Assembly: GCF_016598595.1 (NCBI RefSeq) | Contig: NZ_CP066786.1 | Location: 1,759,501 to 1,823,500, forward strand | Direction: 5' to 3' | Source of the DNA: Martelella lutilitoris | GTDB lineage: Bacteria > Pseudomonadota > Alphaproteobacteria > Rhizobiales > Rhizobiaceae | DNA: 64,000 nt | Shown here: positions 1 through 8,075 of the stretch, piece by piece | How positions within the stretch are numbered: position 1 is the stretch's first letter | How the letters are laid out: every line of letters starts with the position of its first letter | Made by a program: the position numbers and the translations under genes | The notes under the pieces: model-generated | The model's database searches: none | Told to the model about the DNA's origin: nothing | What the model saw: only the letters and a program-made list of their open reading frames with translations

Positions 1-347
1 CCGGCGACCATGCCCATGGCCATGCCGGCGATCAGCGCGCCGCCGGTTCCGAGCAGGGCGACCTTGAAGGCGGTGCGCGTGCCGAAGATCACGCGGCTGA
101 GAAGATCGCGCCCCAGCTGGTCGGTTCCCAGCCAGTGGGCAAGGGAGGGGCCCTGCATTCTGACCCTGGGGACGATCGCATTCGGGTCATAGGGCGCGAC
201 GAGCGGAGCGGCGAGGGCGGCGGCGATGAAGAGAAGGATGACGATCGTCGCGATCGCGCCCGTCGGGTTGCGCATCAGTCGTCCGAGCGTTGCGAAACGC
301 CGCGGAGCGGCGGCCGCAGGGGTGATGTTCGCAGTGGCGTCGGTCAA
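1..347 (-). CDS. Oligopeptide-type ABC transporter permease, DppC/OppC-like (partial)
   Basis: Inner-membrane permease, second subunit of a peptide/nickel-type importer; the window cuts it off after about 115 codons. Translation from a TTG at 347 gives a short polar N-terminus, a hydrophobic helix, a PYDPN segment and the LGTDQLGRDLLSRVIFG signature that marks DppC N-terminal domains. TTG is preferred because GGAGAAAGG lies a normal distance upstream and the codon begins four bases after the stop of the neighbouring permease; the alternative ATG at 275 would remove residues normally present before the first helix. It follows the DppB-like gene in one operon, so ATPases and perhaps a binding protein should lie beyond the window edge. 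The family is clear, the substrate is not. Confidence 0.85.
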   Translation of the reverse strand, partial: MTDATANITPAAAAPRRFATLGRLMRNPTGAIATIVILLFIAAALAAPLVAPYDPNAIVPRVRMQGPSLAHWLGTDQLGRDLLSRVIFGTRTAFKVALLGTGGALIAGMAMGMVA

Positions 348-350
348 GGG

Positions 351-1295
351 TCAACCTTTCTCCGCAAGGCGGGGATCGAGCATGGCGATGGCGATATCGG
401 CGAGGAAATTGGCAACCACATAGAGCGCCGTGGTTACGACGACCGAACCCAGAACGACCGGAAAGTTGCGGCTGATCACCGCGTCATAGGCCATCGAGCC
501 GAGGCCGGGGCGCGAGAACACGACCTCGACCAGCACCGCGCCGGACAGGAGATTGCCCATGCCGACGCCGAGGACGGAAATCACCGGTATGATCGCGATC
601 GGCAGCACGCAGCGCAGCACGATGTGCGCCTTGCCGACGCCGAAGGCCTCATAGGTGCGCACATGCGGCTCCGCCAGCGTCTCCAGCATGGCGACGCGCA
701 CCAGCCGCGCGATATACCCGACCCAGGCGACGCCGACGGCAAAGGCGGGAAGGACAAGGTGATGGATCTGGTCGCCGAAATCGCCCGGCTCTCCCGCGCC
801 GATGGAGGGAAACCAGCCCAACTGCACGGAAAACAGGATCAGCGCGTAGATCGCCATCAGGAAGGCCGGAAGCGCGACGACGCTGGTTGAAATCAAGCCG
901 ATGATGCGGTCGGTCCAGCTGTCGGGCCTCAGCGCCGCCCAGATGCCGAGCGGGATGCCGATGAGCGCCGCCCAGCCAAGACCCGTAACGGCGAGCAGGA
1001 CGGTCTTGGGAAGCGCCGCGAGCACCATTTGCGTGACCGGGCGCTGGTTGAGGATGTCCGTGCCCAGATCGCCGTGCAGTAGCGACCAGAGAAAATTCAG
1101 CGCCTGCACCGCGAGCGGCTGATCGAGCCCCATGCGCAGCCGGAATGCCTCCTTCTGCAATTCGCTGGCGCGCGGGCCGAGCGCGATCGTCGCCGGGTCG
1201 CCGGGCACCGTGTAGATCAGAAGGAAGAGAATGGTCATGGCGACAAGCAGCACTGCTACGCCGAGCACGAATCGTCTTGCGATATAGCTAGCCAT
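351..1295 (-). CDS. Oligopeptide-type ABC transporter permease, DppB/OppB-like
   Basis: First inner-membrane permease of the same importer, 314 residues, the usual length. It starts MASYIARRF with an immediate membrane helix ending in PGDPA, followed by a periplasmic loop containing LGLDQP-like LRMGLDQPL and then the GDLGTDI segment typical of DppB proteins; about six helices in total, with the EAA-type cytoplasmic loop around residues 195-225 (ARLVRVAMLETLAEPHVRTYEAFG). It is the first visible gene of a leftward operon and is divergent from the FCD regulator at 1475, with about 180 bases between them. That arrangement suggests the regulator controls it. Substrate unknown; peptides, opines or glycosides are all possible for this family. 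Confidence 0.92.
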   Translation of the reverse strand: MASYIARRFVLGVAVLLVAMTILFLLIYTVPGDPATIALGPRASELQKEAFRLRMGLDQPLAVQALNFLWSLLHGDLGTDILNQRPVTQMVLAALPKTVLLAVTGLGWAALIGIPLGIWAALRPDSWTDRIIGLISTSVVALPAFLMAIYALILFSVQLGWFPSIGAGEPGDFGDQIHHLVLPAFAVGVAWVGYIARLVRVAMLETLAEPHVRTYEAFGVGKAHIVLRCVLPIAIIPVISVLGVGMGNLLSGAVLVEVVFSRPGLGSMAYDAVISRNFPVVLGSVVVTTALYVVANFLADIAIAMLDPRLAEKG

Positions 1296-1399
1296 TGGCT
1301 CCGTTTCGGTCAGTGACGGCGCGCCGAAGTGTGGTGGACGGTGCCGCCTGAGCTTCTGCCTTTAAAGAAGGCTTTTCTGGAAATACGCACCATAATATA

Positions 1400-1415
1400 T
1401 TACGGTATACATTGC
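1400..1415. promoter_or_regulatory. Candidate FCD/GntR operator
   Basis: An AT-rich stretch in the divergent gap holds the palindromic core GTATAC (1405-1410). Cores of the form GT-N(0-3)-AC are known for FCD-subfamily GntR regulators. Position between the transporter and its regulator fits control of both, but only the short core is symmetrical, so this is a weak call. Confidence 0.3.
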
Positions 1416-1474
1416 AAATAAGGTATCAACCTTTTAGAGTCAACGCACGCAATCAGAAGCGGGGTGGAGCCGAA

Positions 1475-2218
1475 ATGGCAGCAGAGCGCGTTTTCAAATG
1501 GCGGGACGATATCGTCGACGGCCGCGGCAGGACGCCGTCCCTGACCGACAAGGCCTATGAGCGCATCCGCGAGCGCATCGTCGAGCGCAGTCTGGAGCCG
1601 GGACACGATTTCACCGAAGCGGAACTGGCGCGCCATCTCGAAATGAGCAAGACGCCGGTGCGCGAGGCTCTCGCCCGTCTTCAGATGGAGGGGTTCGTCC
1701 AGGCAATTCCGCGGCGCGGTTACATGGTGACGCCGTTGCACATGTCCGCCATCAGGGATCTCTTCGCCTTCCGGGCGCTGGTCGACGGCGAGGCGGCGGC
1801 GCTTGCGGCCGCGCATATCTCGGCGCGGCAGTCATGCGAGCTTGAGGAACTGCTCGAAGCCAGCGCCCTTACGCCCCCGCAGATGAAGCCCGACGCCTGC
1901 GAAATCGCCCGCATGATCCGGATCGACAACGCCTTTCACGAGATCATCGCCATCGCCTCGGGCAATGAAAGGCTCCACCGCTGCGTCGTCGGCGTTCTCC
2001 GCGAATTCGAGCGCTTCTATCACATCGAAGCCAGCCACCCGGAGTTTTACGGGCCCGATTTCATCGGCCATGCGGACGTCTACCGGTCGATTGTCGAGGG
2101 AACCGCTGAGGCTGCGCGCAAGACCATGCATGCCCATCTGGAGAGTTCGCGGCGCGTGCTGATCAAGGGCATCACCGAAGGGCCCTCGGATACGGGCGGG
2201 CAATCGGCCTGGCTTTAG
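1475..2218 (+). CDS. GntR-family transcriptional regulator, FCD subfamily
   Basis: DNA-binding regulator of 247 residues. The N-terminal winged helix (about residues 20-90) contains the family pattern YERIRERIVERSLEPG, followed by TEAELARHLEMSKTPVREAL and the wing GFVQAIPRRGYMV. The C-terminal all-helical FCD domain (about 100-235) shows the ligand/metal residues of the family, with D in the FRALVDGEAA helix and histidines in NAFHEII and GHADVYRSI. ATG 1475 was chosen over an ATG 63 bases upstream because GTGGAG lies at the right distance and the extension is not family-like. It is divergent from the peptide-type permeases and probably responds to their substrate or its breakdown product. Confidence 0.9.
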   Translation: MAAERVFKWRDDIVDGRGRTPSLTDKAYERIRERIVERSLEPGHDFTEAELARHLEMSKTPVREALARLQMEGFVQAIPRRGYMVTPLHMSAIRDLFAFRALVDGEAAALAAAHISARQSCELEELLEASALTPPQMKPDACEIARMIRIDNAFHEIIAIASGNERLHRCVVGVLREFERFYHIEASHPEFYGPDFIGHADVYRSIVEGTAEAARKTMHAHLESSRRVLIKGITEGPSDTGGQSAWL

Positions 2219-2346
2219 CAACGACCATTCAGAGGAATTGGTCTGCCCTGCCGCTGGATAGCGGGACCGAAAGGCGAGGGCGCCTCGACCGCCGCCATCC
2301 ATGACCGCCTGGCGGCCTGGAAGGCGGCAGGCTGGCGCGACGCCGG

Positions 2347-3450
2347 TCAACGCGGCGCGAGCGATGCGATCAGGCCATTGACGACCTGGGCCATTTCCGC
2401 GCTGGCCGAGAAGTTGAACTGGTTGATGGCCATGAAAATCCCGACGCCGCGCGACGGCGCAAAGGCGAGATAGCTGAAGACGCCGTCGGTGCCTCCTGCT
2501 TTCTGGATGATCAGCGGCCGGTCGCCTTCGGGCATCATAATGACCCATCCGAGCCCCATCGCGTTCATGTGGCCGGACTCATCCATCCCGGAGACCGGAT
2601 CCAGACCGTCACGGATCAACCACGCCGCGTGGCTCAAGGCGCGCATCTCCGCGTCATTCTCGCCGAAGCGGTCAAGGTTCCAGCGCAGATACTGCAGCAT
2701 GTCGTTTGCGGTCGTATAAAGGCCCGACGCGCCCTGGCGGTTTTCGATAGGGTCGCCCGGATCGATTTCATTGCCGTTCCAGTCGTAGCCGGCCATGGCA
2801 TTTGCGCCCTGGGGGCGTTCATAGCTGGTGGACATCAGGCCGATGCGATCGAGAACGTCGGATTTCAGCAGGTCCGCATAGGGCGCGCCGGCAATGTCGG
2901 AAAGCGACATGGCGAGGACATCGAAGCCGACATTCGAGTAAAGGACGCCGCTTCCCGGGGCGAAGAGCAGCGGGGCATCGGAAAGGTTGGCCGCGAAAGA
3001 GGCATCGCTGTATTTTTCGACGCCCTCGACAGGCGCGAGTTCGCGCGGCAGGCCGCTTGAATGAGTGGCAAGGTCGATCAGACGGATCTGTCGTCCGTCC
3101 TCTCCGGGCAGGGCGTCGACCACCCCGGCATGCGACCCGACGGGATCGGTGAGGGAAACGACGCCCTGTGCTGCGAGCGATGCAAGCGACAGTCCCGTGA
3201 AGGTCTTGGTCACGGACCCGACCCCGATCACCGTGTCGGCATCCGGCTCCAGGCCGCTGCCCCTGGCAACTTCGCCGAAGCCGAAAACGGCGCTCTCGTC
3301 GCCCCGCACGGCGGCAATGACGAGACCCGGGACGCCGGTGTCGAGGTAAAAGATCTGCCCTGTGAATTCGATCGCGTCTTCCAGAAGCGGGTCGTTGGCA
3401 GAGGCTGACGTTGCGGCCAGAATGGCGATTGCTGCAAGAGCGTATTTCAT
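2347..3450 (-). CDS. Beta-lactamase-fold serine hydrolase (class C / esterase type), exported
   Basis: Predicted periplasmic serine hydrolase of 367 residues with an N-terminal signal peptide (MKYALAAIAILAATSASA). The catalytic S-x-x-K is SVTK (S79, K82) and the Tyr motif is Y171-S-N. The third motif, normally H/K-T/S-G, reads KAGGTDG near residue 335. This three-motif set defines the large family that includes AmpC, D-aminopeptidases, EstB esterases and many hydrolases of unknown substrate; the family tends not to be true antibiotic resistance enzymes. The start at 3450 is supported by GGGAGATCC upstream and by the signal peptide; an in-frame extension of 44 codons has neither. It stands alone and convergent to the FCD regulator. 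Substrate unknown. Confidence 0.88.
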   Translation of the reverse strand: MKYALAAIAILAATSASANDPLLEDAIEFTGQIFYLDTGVPGLVIAAVRGDESAVFGFGEVARGSGLEPDADTVIGVGSVTKTFTGLSLASLAAQGVVSLTDPVGSHAGVVDALPGEDGRQIRLIDLATHSSGLPRELAPVEGVEKYSDASFAANLSDAPLLFAPGSGVLYSNVGFDVLAMSLSDIAGAPYADLLKSDVLDRIGLMSTSYERPQGANAMAGYDWNGNEIDPGDPIENRQGASGLYTTANDMLQYLRWNLDRFGENDAEMRALSHAAWLIRDGLDPVSGMDESGHMNAMGLGWVIMMPEGDRPLIIQKAGGTDGVFSYLAFAPSRGVGIFMAINQFNFSASAEMAQVVNGLIASLAPR

Positions 3451-3661
3451 CGGATCTCCCGTTTTCTTTTCCGAGGTCTTGGAACCTGGGCCGACGCGCA
3501 ATGCTCTCCTCCAGCCCCCTTTGTTTCGCCGCAAACAGTAGACGATCGTCTTCGGTAAAGAAATACCGCAAGATACGAGCATGCGCCTGGCGGTACACCC
3601 GGAGGCGCGCCTCCGGCGTGCGGCGGGCGATCCGGGCCGAGGACGGCGCGGGAGGCGGGGC

Positions 3662-4231
3662 TCAGTCCAGCCCGCCGTAGAGCACCGTGATCCAGACGAT
3701 GCTGCCTGCCAGCCAGATCAGGCCCAGCCAGGTGAGCTTGCGGCTGTCGGCCGTTCTCATCGCCGTGAACGCTATGGCCGCGCCCGCGACAAGACGGACG
3801 CCGTACCAGATGCCAAGTGCGGCGAGATGGTCGCGCCCCTTGATCAGCGTATCGACCAGGTCGAACCCGAAGGAGACGGCGAACAGCGCGAAGAACGCAT
3901 GTCGCCTGCGAATGAAGAATTCTTCCCTGTCGGCATGTTCGTGAATGTGATCCGGATAGAGCAGCGTCGACATCAGGAAGAATAGCGAGGCGTAGGACAG
4001 GATGAAGATATAGATCCAGAAGTTCCAGTGATCGATGAAGCGAAGGGCGAACTCCCACCACCAGAAGTGCACGGCGCTCAGGAGAACGACGAGCGACCAG
4101 ACGATCTGTGCATGCCTGCGATCTGTCTTAACGGGCTCCTGCAGGCGGCGGGCCAGCCCCGACAGGACGCGCGTGATCGCCAGCCCCAGAATGAGACTGA
4201 CCAGGATTCTCAGATGTCCGTATGCGTCCAT
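3662..4231 (-). CDS. Conserved hypothetical membrane protein
   Basis: Unrecognised integral membrane protein of 189 residues with about five hydrophobic helices (roughly residues 8-25, 45-65, 72-95, 115-140, 150-185). Between helices three and four there is a charged loop (HIHEHADREEFFIRRRHAF) rich in His and acidic residues. The start at 4231 (MDAYGHLRIL) is chosen because the 34-codon upstream extension is arginine-rich and out of character; the ribosome site is weak. It stands alone between the serine hydrolase and the Rnk-like gene. No function can be assigned. Confidence 0.65.
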   Translation of the reverse strand: MDAYGHLRILVSLILGLAITRVLSGLARRLQEPVKTDRRHAQIVWSLVVLLSAVHFWWWEFALRFIDHWNFWIYIFILSYASLFFLMSTLLYPDHIHEHADREEFFIRRRHAFFALFAVSFGFDLVDTLIKGRDHLAALGIWYGVRLVAGAAIAFTAMRTADSRKLTWLGLIWLAGSIVWITVLYGGLD

Positions 4232-4457
4232 GGTCTGTCCGAACCCTTTGTTGATCGTCAACTCGAAGCATAAACGCCTGAGCCGCTTCGCGCCAAGGAC
4301 GGGGAGGGTGACCGCGCGGCCGGGCGCGAGCACGGCCCCGGGGCTCCCTCGCCTGCCTTGCCTGCGGCAAGAACCGTCACGCCGGGATCGCGATGATGCC
4401 CGGTCCGATCAGGGCGCGACCGGGATGTAAGGGCGCCTTTGCCTGAAGATGAACGGC

Positions 4458-4877
4458 CTAACCGTCTGTCCGGGCGCGCGGTTGGCTCACGGCTTCCACC
4501 GTCAGGCGGCATATCCGGCCGTCCCGTGTGGTCCAGTCGATCGCGTGTCCGACCTTCAGGCCGATCAGCGCCGTGCCGATCGGCGTCAGGATGGAAACCC
4601 GGCCCTCCGCGATATCGGCCTTTCCCGGGTAGACGAGCGTTACCTGTCGGTCCTCTCCGAGGTCGGTGGTGAAGCGAACGGTCGTTCCCATGCGCACGAC
4701 ATCGTCGGCTATGCGTTCGTCCGCCACGATGCGGGCGCGCTCGAGCTCGGTAAACAGCACGTCGGCCAGATCGGCATGTTTGTCGTCAAACTGTTCGGCG
4801 AGAAGCGAAAGCCGCTTGTGGTCGGTTTGCGTCAGGACAATTAACGGTTTGCGTTGTTTCTTGTGGTTGGTAGGCAC
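4458..4877 (-). CDS. rnk: Rnk-like / GreA-C-terminal domain RNA polymerase-binding factor
   Basis: Small cytoplasmic factor of 139 residues. The first 75 residues form a short Rnk-type helical region (TQTDHKRLSLLAEQFDDKHADLADVLFTELERA) and the rest is the FKBP-like GreA/GreB C-terminal domain (VRMGTTVRFTTDL, VTLVYPGKADIAEGRVSILTPIGTALIGL). Rnk proteins bind RNA polymerase in competition with Gre factors and were first described as affecting nucleoside diphosphate kinase levels. A GTG start at 4877 is chosen because a near-perfect AAGGAGACGG precedes it; the longer frame beginning at 4979 has no such site and its extra residues do not look like the family. Confidence 0.85.
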   Translation of the reverse strand: MPTNHKKQRKPLIVLTQTDHKRLSLLAEQFDDKHADLADVLFTELERARIVADERIADDVVRMGTTVRFTTDLGEDRQVTLVYPGKADIAEGRVSILTPIGTALIGLKVGHAIDWTTRDGRICRLTVEAVSQPRARTDG

Positions 4878-5365
4878 AGTCCGTCTCCTTGCTGGTATGA
4901 GCAGCACAATGAACGCCGCGCGCGGGCGTTGTGGTCTCTGTCTGAGGATTTTCGTGTCGCTTGACAGGCGCCGTCTCAAACGCCCGGTGGCAAACGGCCT
5001 ATGCCCCGCGACCGGGGCGCGACGCGACCAGGCCGGGGGTTATCTGCCTGCGATGAGGCACACCCGATGAGAGCGGAGATGGAGACGCGTGTTGATCATG
5101 AGCAAGGATGTGTCCCCGAACTGTCCGCAAGTCAAGCCGTCCCCGTTGCCGCAAGATGCGTCCAGTTGTCCGATCTCCTGCCCGGTCGGGCCCCCGCCGG
5201 TGCTGAAGCCGGCGGCCATGAGGCGGCTTTGACATGGTCCGTTGACAGGGATCAATGCGGCCCGCGATTGGCCTGCGGAGAATGGCTCTGTTGAATGGCC
5301 GTCGCCCGACTGCCCGACCTGCGGTCTCTGCGACGCGTGTTCAGCGGATGACAGAGGAGGTCACC
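4878..5365. other. Intergenic leader between rnk and the flavoprotein gene
   Basis: No convincing gene. The gap contains the FNR/FixK-type box at 5242-5255 and a poorer half-matching copy, TTGAT-CATG-AGCAA, at 5092-5105. Short frames here lack codon bias and recognisable motifs. Confidence 0.6.
5242..5255 (+). promoter_or_regulatory. FNR/FixK-type binding site
   Basis: The sequence TTGAC-AGGG-ATCAA matches the dyad consensus TTGAT-N4-ATCAA of FNR/FixK/FnrN regulators, with one changed base in ten. It lies about 110 bases upstream of the flavoprotein start, a position compatible with activation from near -41 of a promoter close to 5290. It predicts induction when oxygen is low, which suits the reductase it precedes. 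Confidence 0.65.
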
Positions 5366-6913
5366 ATGGAGAAGTCCAGAGACGATCCCCGCGGGCTGAG
5401 CCGCAGGCAGGTGCTCGGCGCCGGCGCATCGACCGTTCTCGGCGGTCTTGCGCTTTCCGCTTCCGGAGCATCTGCGCAAACAAGCGAACTTCCAGCCGAA
5501 TGGGATGAGACTGTCGACGTCGTGGTGGTGGGGACCGGTTTTGCCGGATTGGCCGCCGCCTATGAGGCCGCCAAGGCGGGGGCATCCGTCGCACTGCTCG
5601 AGAAAATGCGCACGCCCGGCGGCAACTCGATCATCAGCGGCGGCGTGATCGCTGCGGCGGGATCGCCGCTCCAGGCCGAGCGGGGGATCGAAGATTCGCC
5701 GCAGAGCCTTTACGAGGACATGCTCAGAGCCGGATTGCGGCTCAACCAGCCCGAACTTGCCAGAACCGTCGCCGAAAAATCGATGGAAACGGTGCAGTGG
5801 ACGATCGATGAGCTGGGCGTCCGGTATGCCGGGCTTGTGCACATGGGCGGCCACTCGGTGCCGCGTTCCTACGGACTGGAGGCGGAAAGCGGCTCGGGCA
5901 TCATCGTGCCGCAGCTGCAAAAGCTGAAGGAACTGGGCGTCGAACCGCGCATGCGTATGCTTCTCAAGCGTATCATCCGTGATGAAGACGGTCGTGTAAA
6001 AGGCGTTCTGGTGCACCGCAATTTCAGGCATCCCGATCTTGAAAGCGGAACGCCGATGACGATCAGGGCCAGCCGCGCGGTCGTTCTGGCAACGGGCGGG
6101 TTCGGCGCCGATCCGGCTTTCCGGGCGCTGCAGGATCCTCGTCTCGGCGGTGATCTCGATACGACCAACCAGCCGGGCGCAACCGCAGAAGCGCTGCGCG
6201 AGGCGCTCAGCATCGGTTGCATCCTGGTGCAGCCGTCATGGATCCAGCTTGGCCCCTGGGCCAGTCCCGACGAGCGCGGTTTCGGCCGAGCGCCGCATTT
6301 CGTGCAGGAGGTCACTGCCTCCTACGGGCTCTGGATCGACACGCTGACCGGCAAGCGGTTCGTCAACGAGAACGCCGACCGCAAGACGCGCGCCGACGCC
6401 ATTCTCGCGGCGGGCAACAAGACGATCGCCATCGCCGATGCTGCGGGTTATGCCAAGGCAACCGGCGGTGACACGGAAGATCTCGCGAGCATGATGAGCG
6501 CCGGCGTCGTCAGGGAATATGCCAGCCTCGAGGCGATCGCAGACGCGCATCAGATCCCGCTGGAGCCCTTGCTGGAGACGATCGGCGCCTTCAACCGCGA
6601 TCTCGATGCCGGCGCCGACAGGGCGTTCGGGCGCTACCTGCCGGCCGATATCGGAACGGTGGCCACGCCGCCCTTCTATGTGGTCAGGCTGTCGCCGAAA
6701 ATTCACCATACGATGGGCGGCTGCGCGATCAATGCCGATGCGCAGGCGCTCGACATCCGTTCGGGCGCGCCGATTACCGGTCTTTATGCCGCCGGGGAGG
6801 TTGCCGGCGGCGTGCACGGGGCCTCGCGCCTCGGCTCCTGCGCCTATGCGGATTGCCTCGTGTTCGGCCGGATCGCCGGGCGCAATGCCGCGGCCGCACC
6901 GCGCTGGGATTAG
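5366..6913 (+). CDS. Tat-exported FAD-dependent reductase (fumarate reductase / flavocytochrome c family)
   Basis: Periplasmic flavoprotein of 515 residues that probably reduces an unsaturated organic acid. A twin-arginine signal (LSRRQVLGAG, then A-rich helix to ASAQ) is followed by the FAD Rossmann motif GTGFAGLAAAYEAAKAGA and the GGNSIISGG loop. Residues corresponding to the soluble fumarate reductase active site are recognisable: HMGGHSVPRS, the FVNENADRKTRAD segment, HHTMGGCAI, and GVHGASRLGSCAYADCLVFG near the C-terminus. Start 5366 is chosen for AGGAGG and the signal. It has no heme motifs of its own; a hexaheme cytochrome is encoded 178 bases downstream, so the flavin and heme modules that are fused in Shewanella FccA appear split here. 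Substrate (fumarate, methacrylate, urocanate or another enoate) cannot be told from sequence. Confidence 0.85.
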   Translation: MEKSRDDPRGLSRRQVLGAGASTVLGGLALSASGASAQTSELPAEWDETVDVVVVGTGFAGLAAAYEAAKAGASVALLEKMRTPGGNSIISGGVIAAAGSPLQAERGIEDSPQSLYEDMLRAGLRLNQPELARTVAEKSMETVQWTIDELGVRYAGLVHMGGHSVPRSYGLEAESGSGIIVPQLQKLKELGVEPRMRMLLKRIIRDEDGRVKGVLVHRNFRHPDLESGTPMTIRASRAVVLATGGFGADPAFRALQDPRLGGDLDTTNQPGATAEALREALSIGCILVQPSWIQLGPWASPDERGFGRAPHFVQEVTASYGLWIDTLTGKRFVNENADRKTRADAILAAGNKTIAIADAAGYAKATGGDTEDLASMMSAGVVREYASLEAIADAHQIPLEPLLETIGAFNRDLDAGADRAFGRYLPADIGTVATPPFYVVRLSPKIHHTMGGCAINADAQALDIRSGAPITGLYAAGEVAGGVHGASRLGSCAYADCLVFGRIAGRNAAAAPRWD

Positions 6914-6957
6914 CGCATCGGCCCGAAGATCGGAATCGATTTTCGGAAAGCGCGATG
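6912..6957. repeat. Intergenic repeat, copy A (inverted relative to copy B)
   Basis: This segment is the reverse complement, with about four mismatches over 45 bases, of 7925-7969. Its core CCGAAGATCGGAATCGATTT belongs to a palindromic repeat type that I recognise as common between rhizobial genes. With copy B it brackets the hexaheme cytochrome gene. Confidence 0.75.
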
Positions 6958-7091
6958 TGTCGATTCCACAGGTTGGCGCTCTGGCGCCGCTGCTTCCTGC
7001 GCCTCCGGTTTTCGGATGGAGGCGCGGTGCCTAAACGCGATGCGGCGAAGGGTTGCGCGCCGCATCGGTATTTCAAAGGGAGCTTCGCGTG

Positions 7092-7814
7092 ATGAAACAG
7101 GCAAGCATAGGCCAAGTGGTTGCCCTTGTGTTGTGGGCGGCGGCTATCTGGGCGTCCGCAGCAGCGCCGCCGGCATCCGGCGCGCAGGATATCGCGTGTT
7201 CGACCCTTGAAACGGCGGTCTCTCAGGATCCGGCGTTGGAGAATATGTCCTCGGCCGAGCGGAGCATCTGCCAGTTGCAGGCGCTGAATGCCGCCTTCGG
7301 GGAGGACCGGCGACACGCCCTTCTGTTTCAGTCTTCAGGGTATTTGCGCGATGTGGGGGGCGCCGCCGGCATCAAGACGAGCGCGACCGTCGCCGATGCC
7401 GTGACGCCTTCCGCCTGCGGCGCCTGCCATGTCGACGGAGCCGTTCTTCCCGATGCCCACCCTCCTGTCGAAGGGATGACGATGAACGGGTGCCGGGACT
7501 GCCATGTTCCGGGAACGCCGCTTGCCCTGGAGGGAAGGCTCCACCTTGACCACACCCATTACCTTTCGGGGCTGGAATGCGCGACATGCCACGGGAATGC
7601 GCAGGCGCCGGAGGAGCCGGAAACAGGGGTATGTCTCGACTGTCACGGGCCGCTGGAAGCGCTTGGCGCAAGATCCGCCGACGCGTCCCCGACCAACCCG
7701 CACAGCTCGCCGCACGGCGCTCCCTTCGCCGAATGTTCCTTGTGCCATCTGCAGCACGCGCCGCAGGAAAACTACTGCGCGTCCTGCCACAATTTCAAAT
7801 TCACCTTTCCATGA
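7092..7814 (+). CDS. Periplasmic hexaheme c-type cytochrome
   Basis: Exported multiheme cytochrome of 240 residues and likely electron donor to the flavoprotein upstream. After a hydrophobic signal peptide (to about residue 31) there is a heme-free N-terminal region of about 80 residues, then six CxxCH heme sites: CGACH, CRDCH, CATCH, CLDCH, CSLCH and CASCH. Extra histidines (HPPVEG, HLDHTHYL, HSSPHG) can serve as distal ligands, which suggests bis-His hemes. ATG 7092 is preferred over an upstream start because AAGGGAG precedes it and the signal follows directly. Gene order flavoprotein then cytochrome matches two-component methacrylate- or fumarate-type reductases. Its 5' and 3' flanks carry inverted copies of one intergenic repeat. 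Confidence 0.9.
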   Translation: MKQASIGQVVALVLWAAAIWASAAAPPASGAQDIACSTLETAVSQDPALENMSSAERSICQLQALNAAFGEDRRHALLFQSSGYLRDVGGAAGIKTSATVADAVTPSACGACHVDGAVLPDAHPPVEGMTMNGCRDCHVPGTPLALEGRLHLDHTHYLSGLECATCHGNAQAPEEPETGVCLDCHGPLEALGARSADASPTNPHSSPHGAPFAECSLCHLQHAPQENYCASCHNFKFTFP

Positions 7815-7924
7815 GGAGTGCTGAGGGGCATTGATGGTTCCGCAAGCCCGCCCGGCGTCGGGATCATCGAGAAACGGTGAGACGATGCCGGGCCGGTCCG
7901 GCTTGTAAGCTATTGAATTGACGA

Positions 7925-7969
7925 ATCGTGCTTTCCGAAAATCGACTCCGATCTTCGGGCCGGTGTGCT
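7925..7969. repeat. Intergenic repeat, copy B
   Basis: Inverted partner of 6912-6957 (core TTTCCGAAAATCGACTCCGA). It runs directly into the composite palindromic element at 7970-8075. Confidence 0.75.
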
Positions 7970-8075
7970 AGAGCATTTCGCAGTCAGATGGAAACATCTG
8001 ACGTCCGCGAAAATGCGCTAAAACAAATAGATAGATCATTTCCGCGTTTCCAGGAAATGCGGAAACGATCTAGCG
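7970..8075. repeat. Composite palindromic intergenic element (two hairpins)
   Basis: Two imperfect hairpins in tandem. The first nests GCATTTCGC and AGTCAGATG against CATCTGACG and GCGAAAATGC around GAAA (about 7973-8019). The second pairs ATTTCCGCGTTTCC with GGAAATGCGGAAACG (about 8039-8069). The architecture is that of mosaic rhizobial intergenic repeats; it may also end transcription of the genes that converge here. Confidence 0.6.

Noticed and set aside
135..890. Long forward frame of about 250 codons over the permease genes
   Set aside because: It is rich in Arg, Asp, Gly and His without hydrophobic cores, as expected for the antisense of GC-rich membrane-protein genes.
5001..5294. 97-codon forward frame before the flavoprotein gene
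   Set aside because: It runs across the FNR-type box and has no ribosome site or family-like segment.
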